A stretch of DNA of 64,000 nt from Camellia lanceoleosa (GCA_025200525.1 CM045762.1:105798682-105862681); one strand, 5' to 3'; positions 46,716 through 58,580 are shown, counted from the stretch's first letter. The notes: generated by a model not told the origin, from the letters alone. Program-made: numbers and translations.

Positions 46716-48940
46716 TTCAACCATCAACCTAGGGGCATCCATGGAATGAAACTAACTGTGAGGAAAAGATGTTCTCTCTGAACTCAAAGAAACCAATACA
46801 GGAAGGTACCACACTGTGAGAATAATTAACTTTGAAGGTGGAGTGAGAGCAAAGGAGATGACATGCACAAGTCAAGGGAGAACCAAGCTCGAATCAAGGC
46901 GAAGCAAGTTTGATTGTTAGGGTAAGGATGATTACTGATCAAGTTCATCGCAAATGTTGTAACACTACCCTTGAGAGGCTCGTTGGGCCTAAAACCTGAG
47001 AGGCTGAACTAGGCAAAACTTTGAGCATGAAAAAGTGAAAAATAAAAAAATAAGAGCTCGAAGGGCTTAAAACCTAAAAGGAGGCTGAGACAAAAGTTAG
47101 AGTGTAAAAAGAGAGTGTTAATACTCGAGTGAACCTTAACCGTGAACTACGTGATATCTGATTCTCATGTTGAGATGCGTAAGTAACCTCTTCTTGATGT
47201 TTGACCTAATATCCGTGCCCAGCTCACTCTTCCTGAGGTTTGACCCAATATCCTAGCCCAGTTCACATCGTTAGTTTTGTGTCCCTCCATTAGCTACAAT
47301 GATTGTTGCGCATAGCATATTCGCGTCAGATGAGGAATAACTAGTTTGACTTAACAAGTGGAGAAAATTTTAATACTTGAATTTATTAGTGAAATCATCA
47401 ACTTGAGCCTAATGGGAATTAAAACCTAACCTTTTCTGCACTGTTTATTTCTAAAGGAAACTCTTGAATAAATGAGTGAACATATGAAAAACTAGGGGCA
47501 CAATGAACGATTAGCCACCTTGAGTCTTTTCTCTTCTTATTTGGCTTTTGGGGTCAGTTACGAGTCTTGTTGTTTTCATGTCAAGCACGTGTCTCGATCT
47601 GTGCTCATCGAGTCTCTCTTGTGTCTGTTAGTGTGTACATGGCTTAAAGTTCAATAGAGTAGCATTGTCAAAATTTCATACACGAATCTTCGATCCAAAT
47701 TCAAAACAGGCCCGTGTGTGGAAGTCATTAACAAGCTGAGAGTGGCCATGCAAGGGCATCAACTCCACGATCATTGCAAAGTATATGTGAAAAATCCATT
47801 ACTACTTCGGGGACTAGAAGAAGTTCTCAACACCCTAGGGCATGGGAGAATCATGAGTTAGATTGGTTAGCAGTTGTTCTATAATTTGATGATCTCCATC
47901 ACAGGCACCTGCATAATGTTGGAAAAATGCAACTAGTGACTAGACACTAGGAGCAGGAGTACATCTGATTTTGCTCTTAGCTAAACAAGGGACATGAACC
48001 TCCTAGCTATTTGTTAGGCATTTTCCCCTGAGTAAGGGTAGGTTCACCCCTATGATGATTCTGATATGAATCAACCTTTGACAGTTATTCCTGTCCAATT
48101 CAAGACTCTCTTTGGCTGCCTTCTTTCCCTCTGATTGTTGGCTCATACATGCATGCTCACACACTCTGGCGGATTTGAACTGCATGATTGGTTGCTCTAT
48201 CTTTCAATTGTGTTTTGTACTTGTAAATATCAACAATTAAGTTGTGTTGAGTTGCCTCAATTGGTGTTTAGGGTTAACCCATGGAGTTAGTTTTACTTCA
48301 ACAAGTTGCACAAATTGTCATGCTTCATCGCATAATGTGGTGTGACCTACACATTGCCTAGCATTCATTCTATATGTAGTATAATACTCTCCATAGTACT
48401 CATCTTATAAGTTGTATCTTGCCTCGCTCTATACACTGTGCATATCTCACATCATTCATCGCACACTACTTTCCATGCTTTGAGATATGCATCATGCACC
48501 CTTTTCACTTTTAGTGTTTTTCAATCCCTTTTGCATTCAAAAAGGTTGCGCTCTTCATATCTATATCTTTTGTTACGCTTCATCATCATTTGCACAAGGC
48601 TTGCCTCGCATATTTCCATCTGCACATTTTATCATCATTCTATTACACTACAATGCATAGATCATAAGCTCTCAAGGCAGTACGAAAGCATGTAAGTCCA
48701 ACTCTTAATTGGCTTGTATGCTTATATTCGAAGCTGTGAGGTATAACACTTTTTGCATCTACCGTATGATGTATTGGATGCATTGCATTCTTTATATTAT
48801 TGCCTTTACCCCTTACATGTAAGGGGTGTTTGGTTTGTTTTCTCTTGGTTAATACCTTCCTCTTCTAGTAGGAACGTATGGTTAGGGTTGTCATTAACAC
48901 CCCCTTTGTTTCCTCTTAGTTAACACCCCTCATCTGTTCA

Positions 48941-49240
48941 CGATTTCAACACGATTAGAGTGTATTCCTCTTCTCACGATTTTAGAGTGATCAGAGTGTG
49001 TTCCTTTTTTTGTGATTTTAGCGCGGTTAGAGTGTGTTCCTCTTCTCGCAATTTCGGTGCAGTAAGAGTGTTTCTTCTTCTAGAAATTTTAGCATAATTA
49101 GAGTGTATTCATCTTCTCATGATTTTGGTGCAGTTAGAGTGTCTTCCTCTTTTCGCGATTTCAGCACGGTTACAATGTTTTCATCTTCTTGCAATTTTAG
49201 TGCGATTATAGTATGTTCCTTCTCTCATGTCGCAGCGTGT
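48941..49240. repeat. 42-bp minisatellite (about 7 units)
   Basis: Diverged units of the form CGATTTtAGcGCGgTTAGAGTGTgTTCCTCTTCT, about 42 bp each. Because 42 is divisible by three, the + strand frame reads a 14-residue SSSrdFSavrV repeat, which need not be translated. Confidence 0.85.
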
Positions 49241-49764
49241 TTGGAATATGCTTGGCCTTGACCACCCTTCCTCCTCTCACGCAGGGCGCATTTGGATTTG
49301 TTTTTCTTTCTTTCATGTAGAAAACATGTTTATGCATTTAGTTTTATATTACTTGTGTAGAAAATACGTTTGAATGGGATTCTTTATTGCATTTGCAACT
49401 GTTAGCATGATTCATCTCATTTGCATGAGGTTTGTCTCTTTCATATGCCATATTTCCAAATTTATCTTTCTTACATCGCATACCATCGATGTTCAAATCG
49501 GTAGTGTGGTACACGCAAGCCCAACTTTCAAACAAAATCAGCTTCATGTAGTGTGTAAGTCCAATTCTCAGTTGCATTTCAGTTGCATTATGTCCTTGAA
49601 TTACACTGGTTTGATTCCTTGCAAAAGGATAAGTAGGCAAACCTTAGGTTCAACCAACTACATCTCTATTTTGTTTGTTTGCCCAAGTCTTATAACTTTG
49701 CCTAAAGGGTCATCTTCAGGCTTTGACATTTCACTCACGTCATGAAATGACGCATTGAGCTTCA

Positions 49765-49779
49765 TCAAAGAGAGGCAAT
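49765..49779 (+). other. Polypurine tract of gag-only Tat element
   Basis: CAAAGAGAGGCAAT directly before TGTAGACACC of the 3' LTR. The same tract, reversed, adjoins the LTR at 63957. Confidence 0.8.
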
Positions 49780-52720
49780 TGTAGACACCTCATGTTGACC
49801 GGCCCTAAGACTTGGGCACTCTTTTTCGAACACCCGATGATAAAAGTTAGAATGTGTTATCTTACACATTCCTCAGCAAGAGAGTTGGGTTCAAGTTTTA
49901 ATCCCAACTTTACACCAGTTTTGGCCAAAATATTTTTGACCCTCTTAAATCCCTTTTCAAACATTTCTACAAAGTATTGAGGCTCGTATTTTCAGAATTC
50001 AAGTGTTATATTTTTTTAGCAAATTGAGCAAGGACAAAGTGGAAATGAGTAGAATGAACGAGAGTTTTTTTGTTTGGCCAGATGGTTTTTTGTCTGACCA
50101 GATGATTTGTCTAGGAAACAAAGCAATTTTGGGAAATTCGATATTTTCTCAGAATTTTACACAAATATCTTAGATATTTTGTTTTTAGGCTTCCTCTAAA
50201 AGTTTCTCAAATATTTTCTTTGCCTCAAAAGTCTATAAATGTGACCCTTCCTCTTCATTTTAAAGGGTTAGAAAATATTTTTTAAAGGCAAAAAGGACTT
50301 GTTTGAGAGCCTCCTCCTACACTCCATCTTCAATCTCCATTTCTCATACACTGACTATCAAAACTCCATTAAAATTTGACTCCAAACTTCTTGCTAAGGA
50401 TCCTAAGAACGCTAAGACATATCTAAAGGACCTTGAGAGTACTAGGAGAGAGTTTGTGAACAAGAAAGCTTATCCTCTATTCAAGAGGCGAACTTTTACA
50501 ATTTTTCTCACTTTCTCTCTTTCTTTCTTCATCTTTAAGCTATGTATTTCACTATTAGCTTATTGTAATCATGTGATGGGTCCTCATGGATATGGAGGGA
50601 ACTAGGATATAGCCACCCATCCATTGAGTTAATTGTTCTTATTCACCCAAAAGAGTTGATTGTTCTTTTTATTTTCTTGTGCTTTTGCATATTTTTCTAC
50701 TATAATTCATTGCTGTTGTATATAGATGTGATACTTGGAATCTTGTGGATGCGATTGGGAGTAAATTGGACCCATCCATTCATAAGTTTTATATGTAGAA
50801 TAGATTTCTTGCTTGTTGTATATCTTCTCCTCACATATCTTATCATGTAAGCATGTTAATCTATGTGTTTCAACCAATGCTAAATATTAGTGAGTAATAG
50901 TGGTTGTTTCATAGGATTACTTGGATGATTATTGAGATTTGATGTTGAGAGGGTTGTTGTTTTTCATTTCATTGATTGTTTTTTAAAGCAAAACAAGAGA
51001 TTCTATGTCAAAAGTATTGAACTCTCTCTTCTCAGTCATTTGTGAACATAGAAAGCGATGGAAACATCCTTGTTCCATGAATAGAAGAATAGTTCTCAAT
51101 AATTTTTGGTGAATCCATTATTGTAAAAGCAAAGCTTCCACGAAGAAATGATGTACATTAATCTATTCTCTCCAATTAATAGCATGGATTTGGGTATTAA
51201 CTTAACCTTATTCACAAATAGATGATGTAGGTGCCCATATATTTCTTAGGCTTGAATTTGTTCTTGGTTTAATTCATTTAATTTCATAAACTGTTGTAAA
51301 TATCCTGTTGTATTCAGCCTCTTGTATAGTCAATTGTGGGCTAAGGCCTGTCTACCTCTTTCTTTAATGTCTCTATGAGAGATAGTGGTAAAAATGATGA
51401 GAACCTCAACACCAAACAGAGTTTTCCCTAGAAGTTATTTTTGGGGGGACATCTTTTTTAGTCGGCCAGACAAATTTGTGTCTGGCTGGATAGATTTTCT
51501 AGGGCAGAACGTGACAGTTTCTGGGGAGTGTTCTCCTAGGTGGTTCTGGAGCTGCTAATTAGGGTCTTTTATCTATTTAATATGATTTGTTAGATTTAGC
51601 AATAATTGGCTGAATCTATTCATTGTTGTAATAACTCTTCCAACCACACTTATTATTATTGTTGTTGTTATTCATTCAATTGTTATAATAATTTCGTCCC
51701 CTCTTTCTTCTTTCTTTTCATTCGAATTGTTGTAATAACTTCCAAACCTATGTCTTTCTATCCCTTTTATTTATATGTTTTCTGTCTATATGACATCATA
51801 TTTTATTTATCTTATTCATGACTTGCATCCATTTTTCATGCATTAGGATTCGGCCAATTTGCATCTGTGGGGTCTTATCAATTCTTATGTGTCGTTATGC
51901 TCTAATTCATGCCTTGAGATGATTCATGTATCCAATGTTAGTAGCCGAATCTATAGTTGTGTTCTTGTGTATGCATTGCATTAGTATTTTGCATATAGGA
52001 TCATGTATATTTTACTCACTTTTGTTTCATCTTCATGGTTGGATGTGAGTAAATACTAGGCGAGCATTTATAGCTTTAGAATCATGCTTGTGAATGATTT
52101 TTCTTACTATGTCTAAGCATCTTACCATGCAGCTATATGCTTAACTAATATATCTGTATGATTACCAGTGGATGGAGGCTGTGTCATTCAATTTGGAATA
52201 GTATTGATTCTTATGCATGTGGGCTCAGTTTCATTTGAGTTGTACATACATCAAAACTCTTTCAAAATACATGAGGTCCAAACGTTCTAAAATAAATGAC
52301 ACAGTCTATACTTGATTGCTTCACATAGTAATTTTTAGCATTATTAAATAACCAAAGCACGAGCATATAATGTTTATAAAACTCATATCATGGCTTAGTA
52401 AAGGTCGATCTTTTGATCAAGTGAGCAGGGGTGCTCAATTCATGACCGTTCCCCCTTATACCTAAGGTTTCGAATCGAGGCATCTTTGGTTATGATGAAT
52501 AATGGCTTTGGTAAGAGCCACGTGTTTCCTAATTTCCCTGAAAGATTAGGTAGCGACTCTAAAATCTGGTGATATAGTCCATTTTTGGCATATTTTGCAA
52601 TAATTGTATTTTCTATAAAAGTTATCGGATTCAGACTCTCACTTTCTGTTTCACATTGCACTAGTAATATCAAATCGAAAATCGAGAGTGTAAACTACCG
52701 AACATGCTCGGGTATCCCCC
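49780..52720 (+). repeat. 3' LTR of gag-only Tat element
   Basis: Starts TGTAGACACC and ends CGGGTATCCCCC(A), the same end (reversed) as the LTR at 60941. It includes a TAGCGACTCTAAAATCTGG segment at 52549, about 170 bp inside its 3' end. Longer than the 5' LTR at the 3' side. Confidence 0.82.
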
Positions 52721-54140
52721 ATGACTCCTATAACAGCCTATATGAGGATGGATAGTGCCCTTGTTGGGAAGATTCGACAAACATGAACTTAATCAGATAA
52801 CCCGGGATCAAAGCACTCATGCTAATGCCTTGGCCTATTTGGCCTCAACTTTCAACTTGGAGGTCAAGAGCACCATTGAAATAAGTTTCATTCCAGGGCT
52901 GAGCATTAATCTACCCTAGAAAGAGCCTATTGTACTTGTCATCAAGAGGGGTCCGAGATGGATGGATCTTATAGCCACATTTCTAGCTTCATAATAGCTG
53001 TCGGAGGATTAAAAAATAGGCTCATAAACTACGCAACAAAGCCTTATGGTATTATTTTGACCTAGAGGGGAAGTTGTACAAGAAATCTCTTTCGGGGCCT
53101 TACCTTGAGTGTGTCCAACCGAATAGGGTTGAAGATTTCTTGGTCGAAATACATAAGGGGAGTTACAGTGCCTATTTGAGAAGTTGATCATTAGCCCGTA
53201 GGGTAATAACTCAAGGATAATGGTGGCCAACCATGCGAACTAATTGAAATGAATATGTTAAAAAATTGCAAGCAATGCCAAAGGTTCTCTCCTCATACGC
53301 ATCTGTCTGTCGAAGAGTTGACTTCTTTGACTAATCCTTGGCGCTTTGCTCAGTGGGGGTTAGATAGGCAATAAACATTTTTTGATCGTTGTTACAAATT
53401 ACTTTACTAAGTGGGCTGAGACAAAGCCGTTGGCCATTACCCGGGATACAGATGTCAAGCATTTCGTGTGGAAGAGCAATATAACACAATTTAACATTCT
53501 CAGGGCACTCATAGCAAATAACAGGACTTAGTTTGACTGTGGGGTCTATCGAGAGTTGTGCGATATGTATGGGATTCGACCCTATTTTTCTTCACCAGCT
53601 TATCCACAAAGCTACAATCAAGCTGAGACCTCTAACAAAATGGTTCTGGATGGTATCAAGAAGCACATGGAGAAAACGAAGGAGAAACAGGTGGAAGAGT
53701 TACCAAGTGTATTGTGGACTCATCAGACAACACTAAGAAGGTCTACTAAGGAGACCCCGTTTGCCATGTCCTTTGGTAATGAGACGATCATACACCTGGA
53801 AATCGACCTACCATCTCTCCGAATGAGGGCCTTTAGTACTGGACAGCATGATATGATGCTTGCACTCGATCTTAACTTAATTGAAGAACGCCAAGATGGG
53901 GCACTAGTCAAAACGACCCATTATCAGCAGCAACTGGCTAAGTCTTACAATCAAAGGGTGCAAATATGCCACTATATGCCTGGAGAGTTGGTGTTGAAGA
54001 AAGTTCTGCCAGCTAGTAAGAAACCACCTAACGACAAGCTTGGCCCAAACTGGGATGGACCTTACCATATAGATTCTATTGCTGAGGCAGGGGCAAACTG
54101 CCTCTCAGATATGAGTGGCAAGAAATTACCTCAGCCTTAG
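52721..54140 (+). pseudogene. Tat-A RNase H end and integrase
   Basis: Continues the RNase H of 32875-32905: AYMRMDSALVGKFDKHELNQITRDQ (one frameshift), ANALAYLAST (about 52830). Integrase follows: a decayed zinc region, QWGLDR near 53350, IVVTNYFTKWAETKPLA (53385-53440), then a segment where the second catalytic Asp is changed (ANNRT for the usual DNGTQ, 53515-53530) and a 194-codon open frame (53556-54140). That frame has GIRPYFSSPAYPQSYNQAETSNKM carrying the catalytic Glu, WTHQTTLRRSTKETPF, and the C-terminal GPNWDGPYHI. Dead, but the last part is well preserved. Confidence 0.88.
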
Positions 54141-54310
54141 AACTCTTCGCATTTGCTCAAATTTTACCACTGATGTAAGTTTTCTTACTTTCCACTTTTT
54201 TGTGATTAACAACTCTGCATCATTTTATACAGGCAATCAATGACATGGGATGTATTGTTCAAATCCTTGCAAATGTTTTAAACTGATCGCTACGTAAAGA
54301 ACACGAAAAG

Positions 54311-54409
54311 TCTTCAAATTCAAAGCAATCTCCGTGCTCGGCACAGAGTGCCATCAATAAAAGTTTCTGAATTTAAAGTAATCTCCGTGCTCGGCATGGA
54401 GCGCCATCA
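54311..54409. repeat. Direct repeat carrying a hairpin
   Basis: Two copies (54311-54356 and 54365-54409) of a segment ending AATCTCCGTGCTCGGCAC. Each contains an inverted repeat CTCCGTGC / GCAyrGAG around TCG. Confidence 0.8.
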
Positions 54410-54638
54410 GGCCTTTGCCACTGCAAAGTAATATGTATACTTGGAAACATATTGTTGCTTGACAAGAAAGCATAAATTTCATACATTATTTGCAACATAA
54501 AAATGACTTTTTATTTTATTAAAGAAACATGTGCAAATTACATGACATAAATAAAAACTACATTAGCAATTTGCACTTAAGGAACAAATAGCAACCATGC
54601 TCAATCATACATGTAATTTGGCAATCCAGATTTATTTA

Positions 54639-54715
54639 GTTGAACCCAAGAATCAATCCGGTCGGTTGAACCCAAGAATCAAACCGATCGGCTGAACCCA
54701 AGAATCAAACTCAAG
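54639..54715. repeat. Three tandem 26-bp units
   Basis: GTTGAACCCAAGAATCAAaCCGrTCG repeated three times; the last unit is diverged. Lies at the 3' end of the antisense ORF, where a 26-bp repeat shifts its frame. Confidence 0.88.
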
Positions 54716-55804
54716 TAGCATCTGGAGCCTAACTTTTAGGGCCCTCGTCTATGTCATTCGTCTTTTCGGCATCATATGCTTTGAATGGCATTTTGAAATT
54801 TGTGTAAAGTGGGGATTCAATGTCTATACTTACCAATTGAATGGCCTTGGTTCATCCATGCTTGAAACCACGATTCTCACATCGAAAGAGATCGTCGGCG
54901 AGGTTGTTGGTATTGGTGCACACTCCATGCTCCTTTCTTCTTTAAACCCTCAGTTGCAAGCTTGGCTTTGATGTAGGTTATTCAGGAAAGGTTTAGCAGT
55001 GTCTAGATCGAATAACACATAATCTATTTGGATGCGCTCCTTTGTTTTAGGTCATTGCCAAGTCAACAGTCCCCGTTGCTTTTTTCTTTGCCACCCTGGC
55101 TCTTTTTGCCTCCACTTCGATTTTTTTCTCAGTTTCAGCCGGTTGTTGCTTCAAGTTTCAAATTAATCCATCTTTTTGCCTGATCTCTGCTTGGGCAGCA
55201 CGAAGACGACTGCTAACTTTGTACGAGCTATAGAGCCCCCTCATGACTCCATGAATTCCTTACCCAAAAACCACATAGTCGTTAATGTTGTTTAATGACC
55301 TCTCGACTTCTTTAGCAAAGATTTGGTGTGTGAATTCAACAGCCACATTGGGATCATTCACCAGTGAGTCAACCTCCATCATTGGCTTGTTCCTAATGAA
55401 GACTACAAAGCTCAAGGGGTAAGCCAGTATGCTCAGCTCACTTGTATTAGGGGTGCCAACTATTCTATTGGCCCCTTTATCGCGTACATCACCCCTGGGC
55501 AATCTGCTTTGTTGTTCTTTTTGACCGAAGCTCCGATAGGGTTGTTGTAAAAAACGTCACATGTTTTCTTTCTCCATTTTAACAAACCTCTGCAACCGGA
55601 ATTATAGCGAGAACGTTGGCTAATTTCTACATCTAACTCAATGAGACTCCTCACTTCCCCTTTACTATTGATGAATATCCTTCCAGACGTTAAAGGAAGA
55701 TCTAGACAAAAATCAGTAACGTAGAGTAGTCGCAAAGTGTGATTTTGAGAGTTACTTTTTAGTAAATCAAGAGAGATTAAAAGGAAAGAATATGGAAGTT
55801 GCAT
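54716..55804 (-). pseudogene. Antisense accessory ORF of Tat element, copy 1
   Basis: Runs opposite to the gag-pol strand, downstream of the integrase, as additional ORFs of plant Tat elements do. It starts MQLPYSFLLISLDLLK at 55804. After stops it continues (ORF 55502-55260) NTSELSILAYPLSFVVFIRNKPMMEVD and HQIFAKEVERSLNNI, then a helical, charged coiled-coil-like segment (LRAAQAEIRQKDGL, KKIEVEAKRARVAKKKA). It ends in ENRGFKHG near 54880, a phrase also present in copy 2. The function of these ORFs is not known. Confidence 0.65.
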
Positions 55805-55891
55805 TGTATGGTTTCAAGAGGAAGGAATTCTTACGCATTATTAATCTCAAATTCAAAATAGCCACAAAGCAAATGGGCAACGCACACATCG

Positions 55892-55900
55892 CTTTAAATA
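55892..55900 (-). promoter_or_regulatory. Possible antisense TATA box
   Basis: TATTTAAAG in antisense sense, about 90 bp upstream of the ATG at 55804. It could drive the antisense ORF independently of the LTRs. Confidence 0.35.
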
Positions 55901-56343
55901 GCCGTTATTGGCGCTCCTTTCAAAGCATTTAACAGATCGCCACATGTCAAACTCATCACATCATCGGCCAGATAGCGCACTGCCAATCATCAGGGCAACA
56001 CCATGATGGTTGGCCTATGTTCGCCTAGTCACCGTTTCATTATCAGGGCAGGGGCATGTTGGCCTTTGATTCTATTGGCATAGTGTATTCGGTATGAGGT
56101 TTACCCTATTCACGAAACATCATGCTAATGCCGAGTGCATGGACAACGAGGGCACGTTGCCAACTTTGTAGCCTTAATACCTCACTCGACAAAAGCTTTA
56201 CATTTTTATGATGCTAATTGCATGCACAATGAATAGATGTGTTGCTGACTTGTCTGCCAAAACATCATGTTTCGCAAGTACTGGATAGCGTTGCCGAGTT
56301 CTCATATAAGGATACACATATGCATACAAGTAAATATTCAACA
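55901..56343. other. Spacer between the two antisense ORF copies
   Basis: No coding frame seen. Contains repeated CAGGGCA / GTTGGCCT words and would be the upstream region of antisense copy 1. Confidence 0.5.
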
Positions 56344-56499
56344 TCAATAACTAAAGCTACTATTTGGCCAAAAAGAATCATTTTCATTATTAAACTGAAT
56401 TAGATTACAAGTAATTTTATACATAAAAATGACCCTAGCTAAAAAGAAACAAACAAGACAAAACAAAAGAAAACAACTCAAAACATAAAGACAAAGCTC

Positions 56500-58580
56500 A
56501 TTAGCATCATTTTTAATCAGTTCAGAGTCCAGGGGATCAATGCCTTCATTCTCAAATGGGATCGGTACATCTAGAGTGACCTCAGCTACTGTAAGGGCCT
56601 TGGCCCATCCGTGCTTGAAGCCTCTATTCTCAAACTTTAGCGCTTCATCGACGTAGTTGTTAGTAGTGGACTCTTCCCTTTTCTTAAAGGCTTCTATCGC
56701 CGATTGTTGCACCTCCATAAGTTGAGCCTTCCCCTTTTGAAGCTCCTCCTTCACTGCATTATAAGTTGTTTCAAAGGCAACTGCTCTTTCCTCAACAGCA
56801 AGGCACAACATCTTAGATTCTTTGGCCTTTCAGTATTCAATTTTAGCCCTCATGTGTTCAAAAACTTCTTTCTCAGTTGCAATCACAAGGTCAATGGTTG
56901 TCGTTTGAGCTTTCTTTTCATCAGTTGTCACTTTGTCTTTGAGTTGACTGACCAGGTTCACCACATTGTGGTGCCAATGTCCAATGTCGACAATTCTTTT
57001 GGAAGCTTGCAAAAAGTAATGTTAAAAATCCTGTTAATGCCTACAATTAAAGTAATTCGGCATTATGCTTACTAGGATTGCCAATTGAGGTACAAGGGCT
57101 ATGGCCATAGCATCATCGTCGGCACGCAATATTTCCTTGTCTACTAGAAGGTGATGGATTTGGCTAGGCTAAGGGCGACACTAGGCTCCTTGAGAGCTGA
57201 GGCACCCAAATGGTACATGAGCACCTTTAACTCTAGGCTAAATCACGAAGGGAACTGTGATATCTAAGGCTGGAGAGCTACGTGCCCTTTTGTTTGGTTG
57301 GTTCTTCAAATTCGGCAAGGCAATCTAAGCCCTTTTGATAAGCTTTGTCAATGGTCGCCACTACTTCAGAAGTTAATTCCTTGAGGATTTCAACAACTTT
57401 CTAAGCAACAATCCCTTTTGCCAAAGGTTTAGGCTCCCCGCTCTTGTCGGCAACCGTTGTCAACTTATTTTTTGTAGCCATCTTTTTAGCGTATTTCCAT
57501 TTTGTGATTTGCAATGACAACTTTTCGACACCCATATTTTCTACTCTAGAGCTTGGAAAATCCTTAAAGTCTTGGAAAATGAAGAAATCAACGTCCTTCC
57601 AGCTAGGATCTTCAACATCCTCCTTGCCTAAGGAGTAGGTCTGGTTAGGTAAGTTCTCAGATTCAAGAGTCTGGCCATGCCCTAATGTGCCGACTTCCTT
57701 TAAGGATGGATCTTTTTCTATCGATTCCCAACCTTCAACATCCTTCCAAGTCCCTGAAGCTAAGAGTGTCATCGTAGGTAATGGCCACGAGACGGTTCTC
57801 CTCTTTGGGGATTGGCACATTATTAGCGGTTGCAAAGGCTGTGTATGTAAGGTCGTAGCAAAGCAGAACGTGGGCAGCACAACCTTGGTCATCAAAGTCT
57901 TCTCAGCCAGTATAGTCTAAAGTAGTCTTCACTTCGAAAAGCATTACAGTGTCCTTGGATGGCACAACTTGTTTTTTTTTTTTTTTTTTTTTTATATCTC
58001 GACACCTGTAGGAAACAAATCTGATTAGAAACAATTCAAGGGCGTGCATTCAAGTTCAAAGTGTACAACTACTCAGCCAAGCTTTTTCCTCAACACTGAA
58101 TGCTAGTTGCTGCGGACTAGGATCATCACGTCAGCCACACTTTTTCCCAAACTAGCTAACATGGTTACCAACTGGTGGTCCTTGTCCTTAGCCTTCAGGA
58201 AAAATCTCCAAAGTCAACCAGAAGATTTCATAAGGGTGTAGGAGTGCCAAATAGCAGGCATTCCTAGGCTAGTCCTTAGAATGTGATTTAATTCAACGAT
58301 TTCTATGATGATTCAAAAAAATTTGATATTTGGTTAGGAGGGAATCAAACTCTAGTAACGTAGAAAAGTGCGAAGCAAAGGATAGAAGGGGAAGTGAACT
58401 ACACCCTCAGTGATTGCCAAAAGTGGCAAAGCAATGGTGCTCACGTCACATATCTCTAACTTGACTACCCCATCCCCAACGAGTTCCAGTTGAATGTTGT
58501 TTGGGATCTCAAAGTGGCGATGGAAGGAAACTATCCTTGACTCAGACAAGAGCTCCTTCAGGTGGTTGCCATGACAAACT
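56500..58580 (-). pseudogene. Antisense accessory ORF of Tat element, copy 2
   Basis: Broken frames on the - strand. The N-terminal part (58549-58352) reads LSESRIVSFHRHFEIPN, then IALPLLAITEGVVHFPFYPLLRTFLRY, resembling the Pfam Transposase_28 / putative gypsy-type transposon domain known from Tat accessory ORFs. The middle (57895-57401) is acidic and Lys-rich. The C-terminal part (57012-56830 and 56811-56512) is a long helical coiled-coil-like region (VVNLVSQLKDKV, TYNAVKEELQKGKAQLMEVQQ) ending ENRGFKHGWAKAL. A poly-T run (57972-57993) interrupts it. Despite the family name it is not a known transposase. Confidence 0.7.
57972..57993. repeat. Poly-T tract
   Basis: Uninterrupted run of 22 T. 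On the minus strand it is a poly-A run inside the antisense ORF, possibly a later insertion scar. Confidence 0.85.

Larger units (their letters stand above)
46026..49764 (+). other. Non-coding spacer of gag-only Tat element
   Basis: 3.7 kb without pol motifs. It contains a poly-T run (about 46441-46457), an A/G-rich tract (46615-46715), repeated GAGGCT...AAAACCTGAGAGGCTG phrases (46970-47090), and a 42-bp minisatellite (48941-49240). It ends at a polypurine tract. It occupies the place of pol and 3' UTR in a full-length element. Confidence 0.7.
32906..52720 (+). mobile_element. Gag-only (non-autonomous) Tat element
   Basis: LTRs at 32906-35224 and 49780-52720 start TGTAGACACC. A primer-like site at 35225, a 1-kb leader, gag (36207-37276 and 44242-46025) and a long non-coding spacer to a polypurine tract at 49765 lie between them. 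ATGAC flanks both sides (32901-32905 and 52721-52725). Subtracting the copia insertion, the element is about 12.85 kb. No protease-RT-RNase H-integrase was found anywhere in it, so it resembles gag-only Tat derivatives (TR-GAG type) that depend on a partner for replication. It sits in the Tat-A RNase H. The 3' end base is ambiguous: if the LTR ends in CA at 52721, only TGAC is duplicated. Confidence 0.85.
54141..54715 (+). other. Tat-A 3' region after integrase
   Basis: Non-coding on the sense strand. Holds a 45-bp direct duplication with a hairpin (54311-54409) and three tandem 26-bp units (54639-54715). The right part overlaps the end of the antisense accessory ORF. Confidence 0.6.

Noticed and set aside
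46480..46749. Lys/Glu-rich open frame
   Set aside because: Mostly the purine tract at 46615-46715.
49034..49261. Serine-rich repeat ORF as a possible gene
   Set aside because: Explained by the 42-bp minisatellite; no start context or flanking coding sequence.
56500..58580. Domesticated host transposase gene
   Set aside because: The Transposase_28-like segment lies antisense next to Tat pol and is full of stops, matching a retrotransposon accessory ORF and not a host gene.
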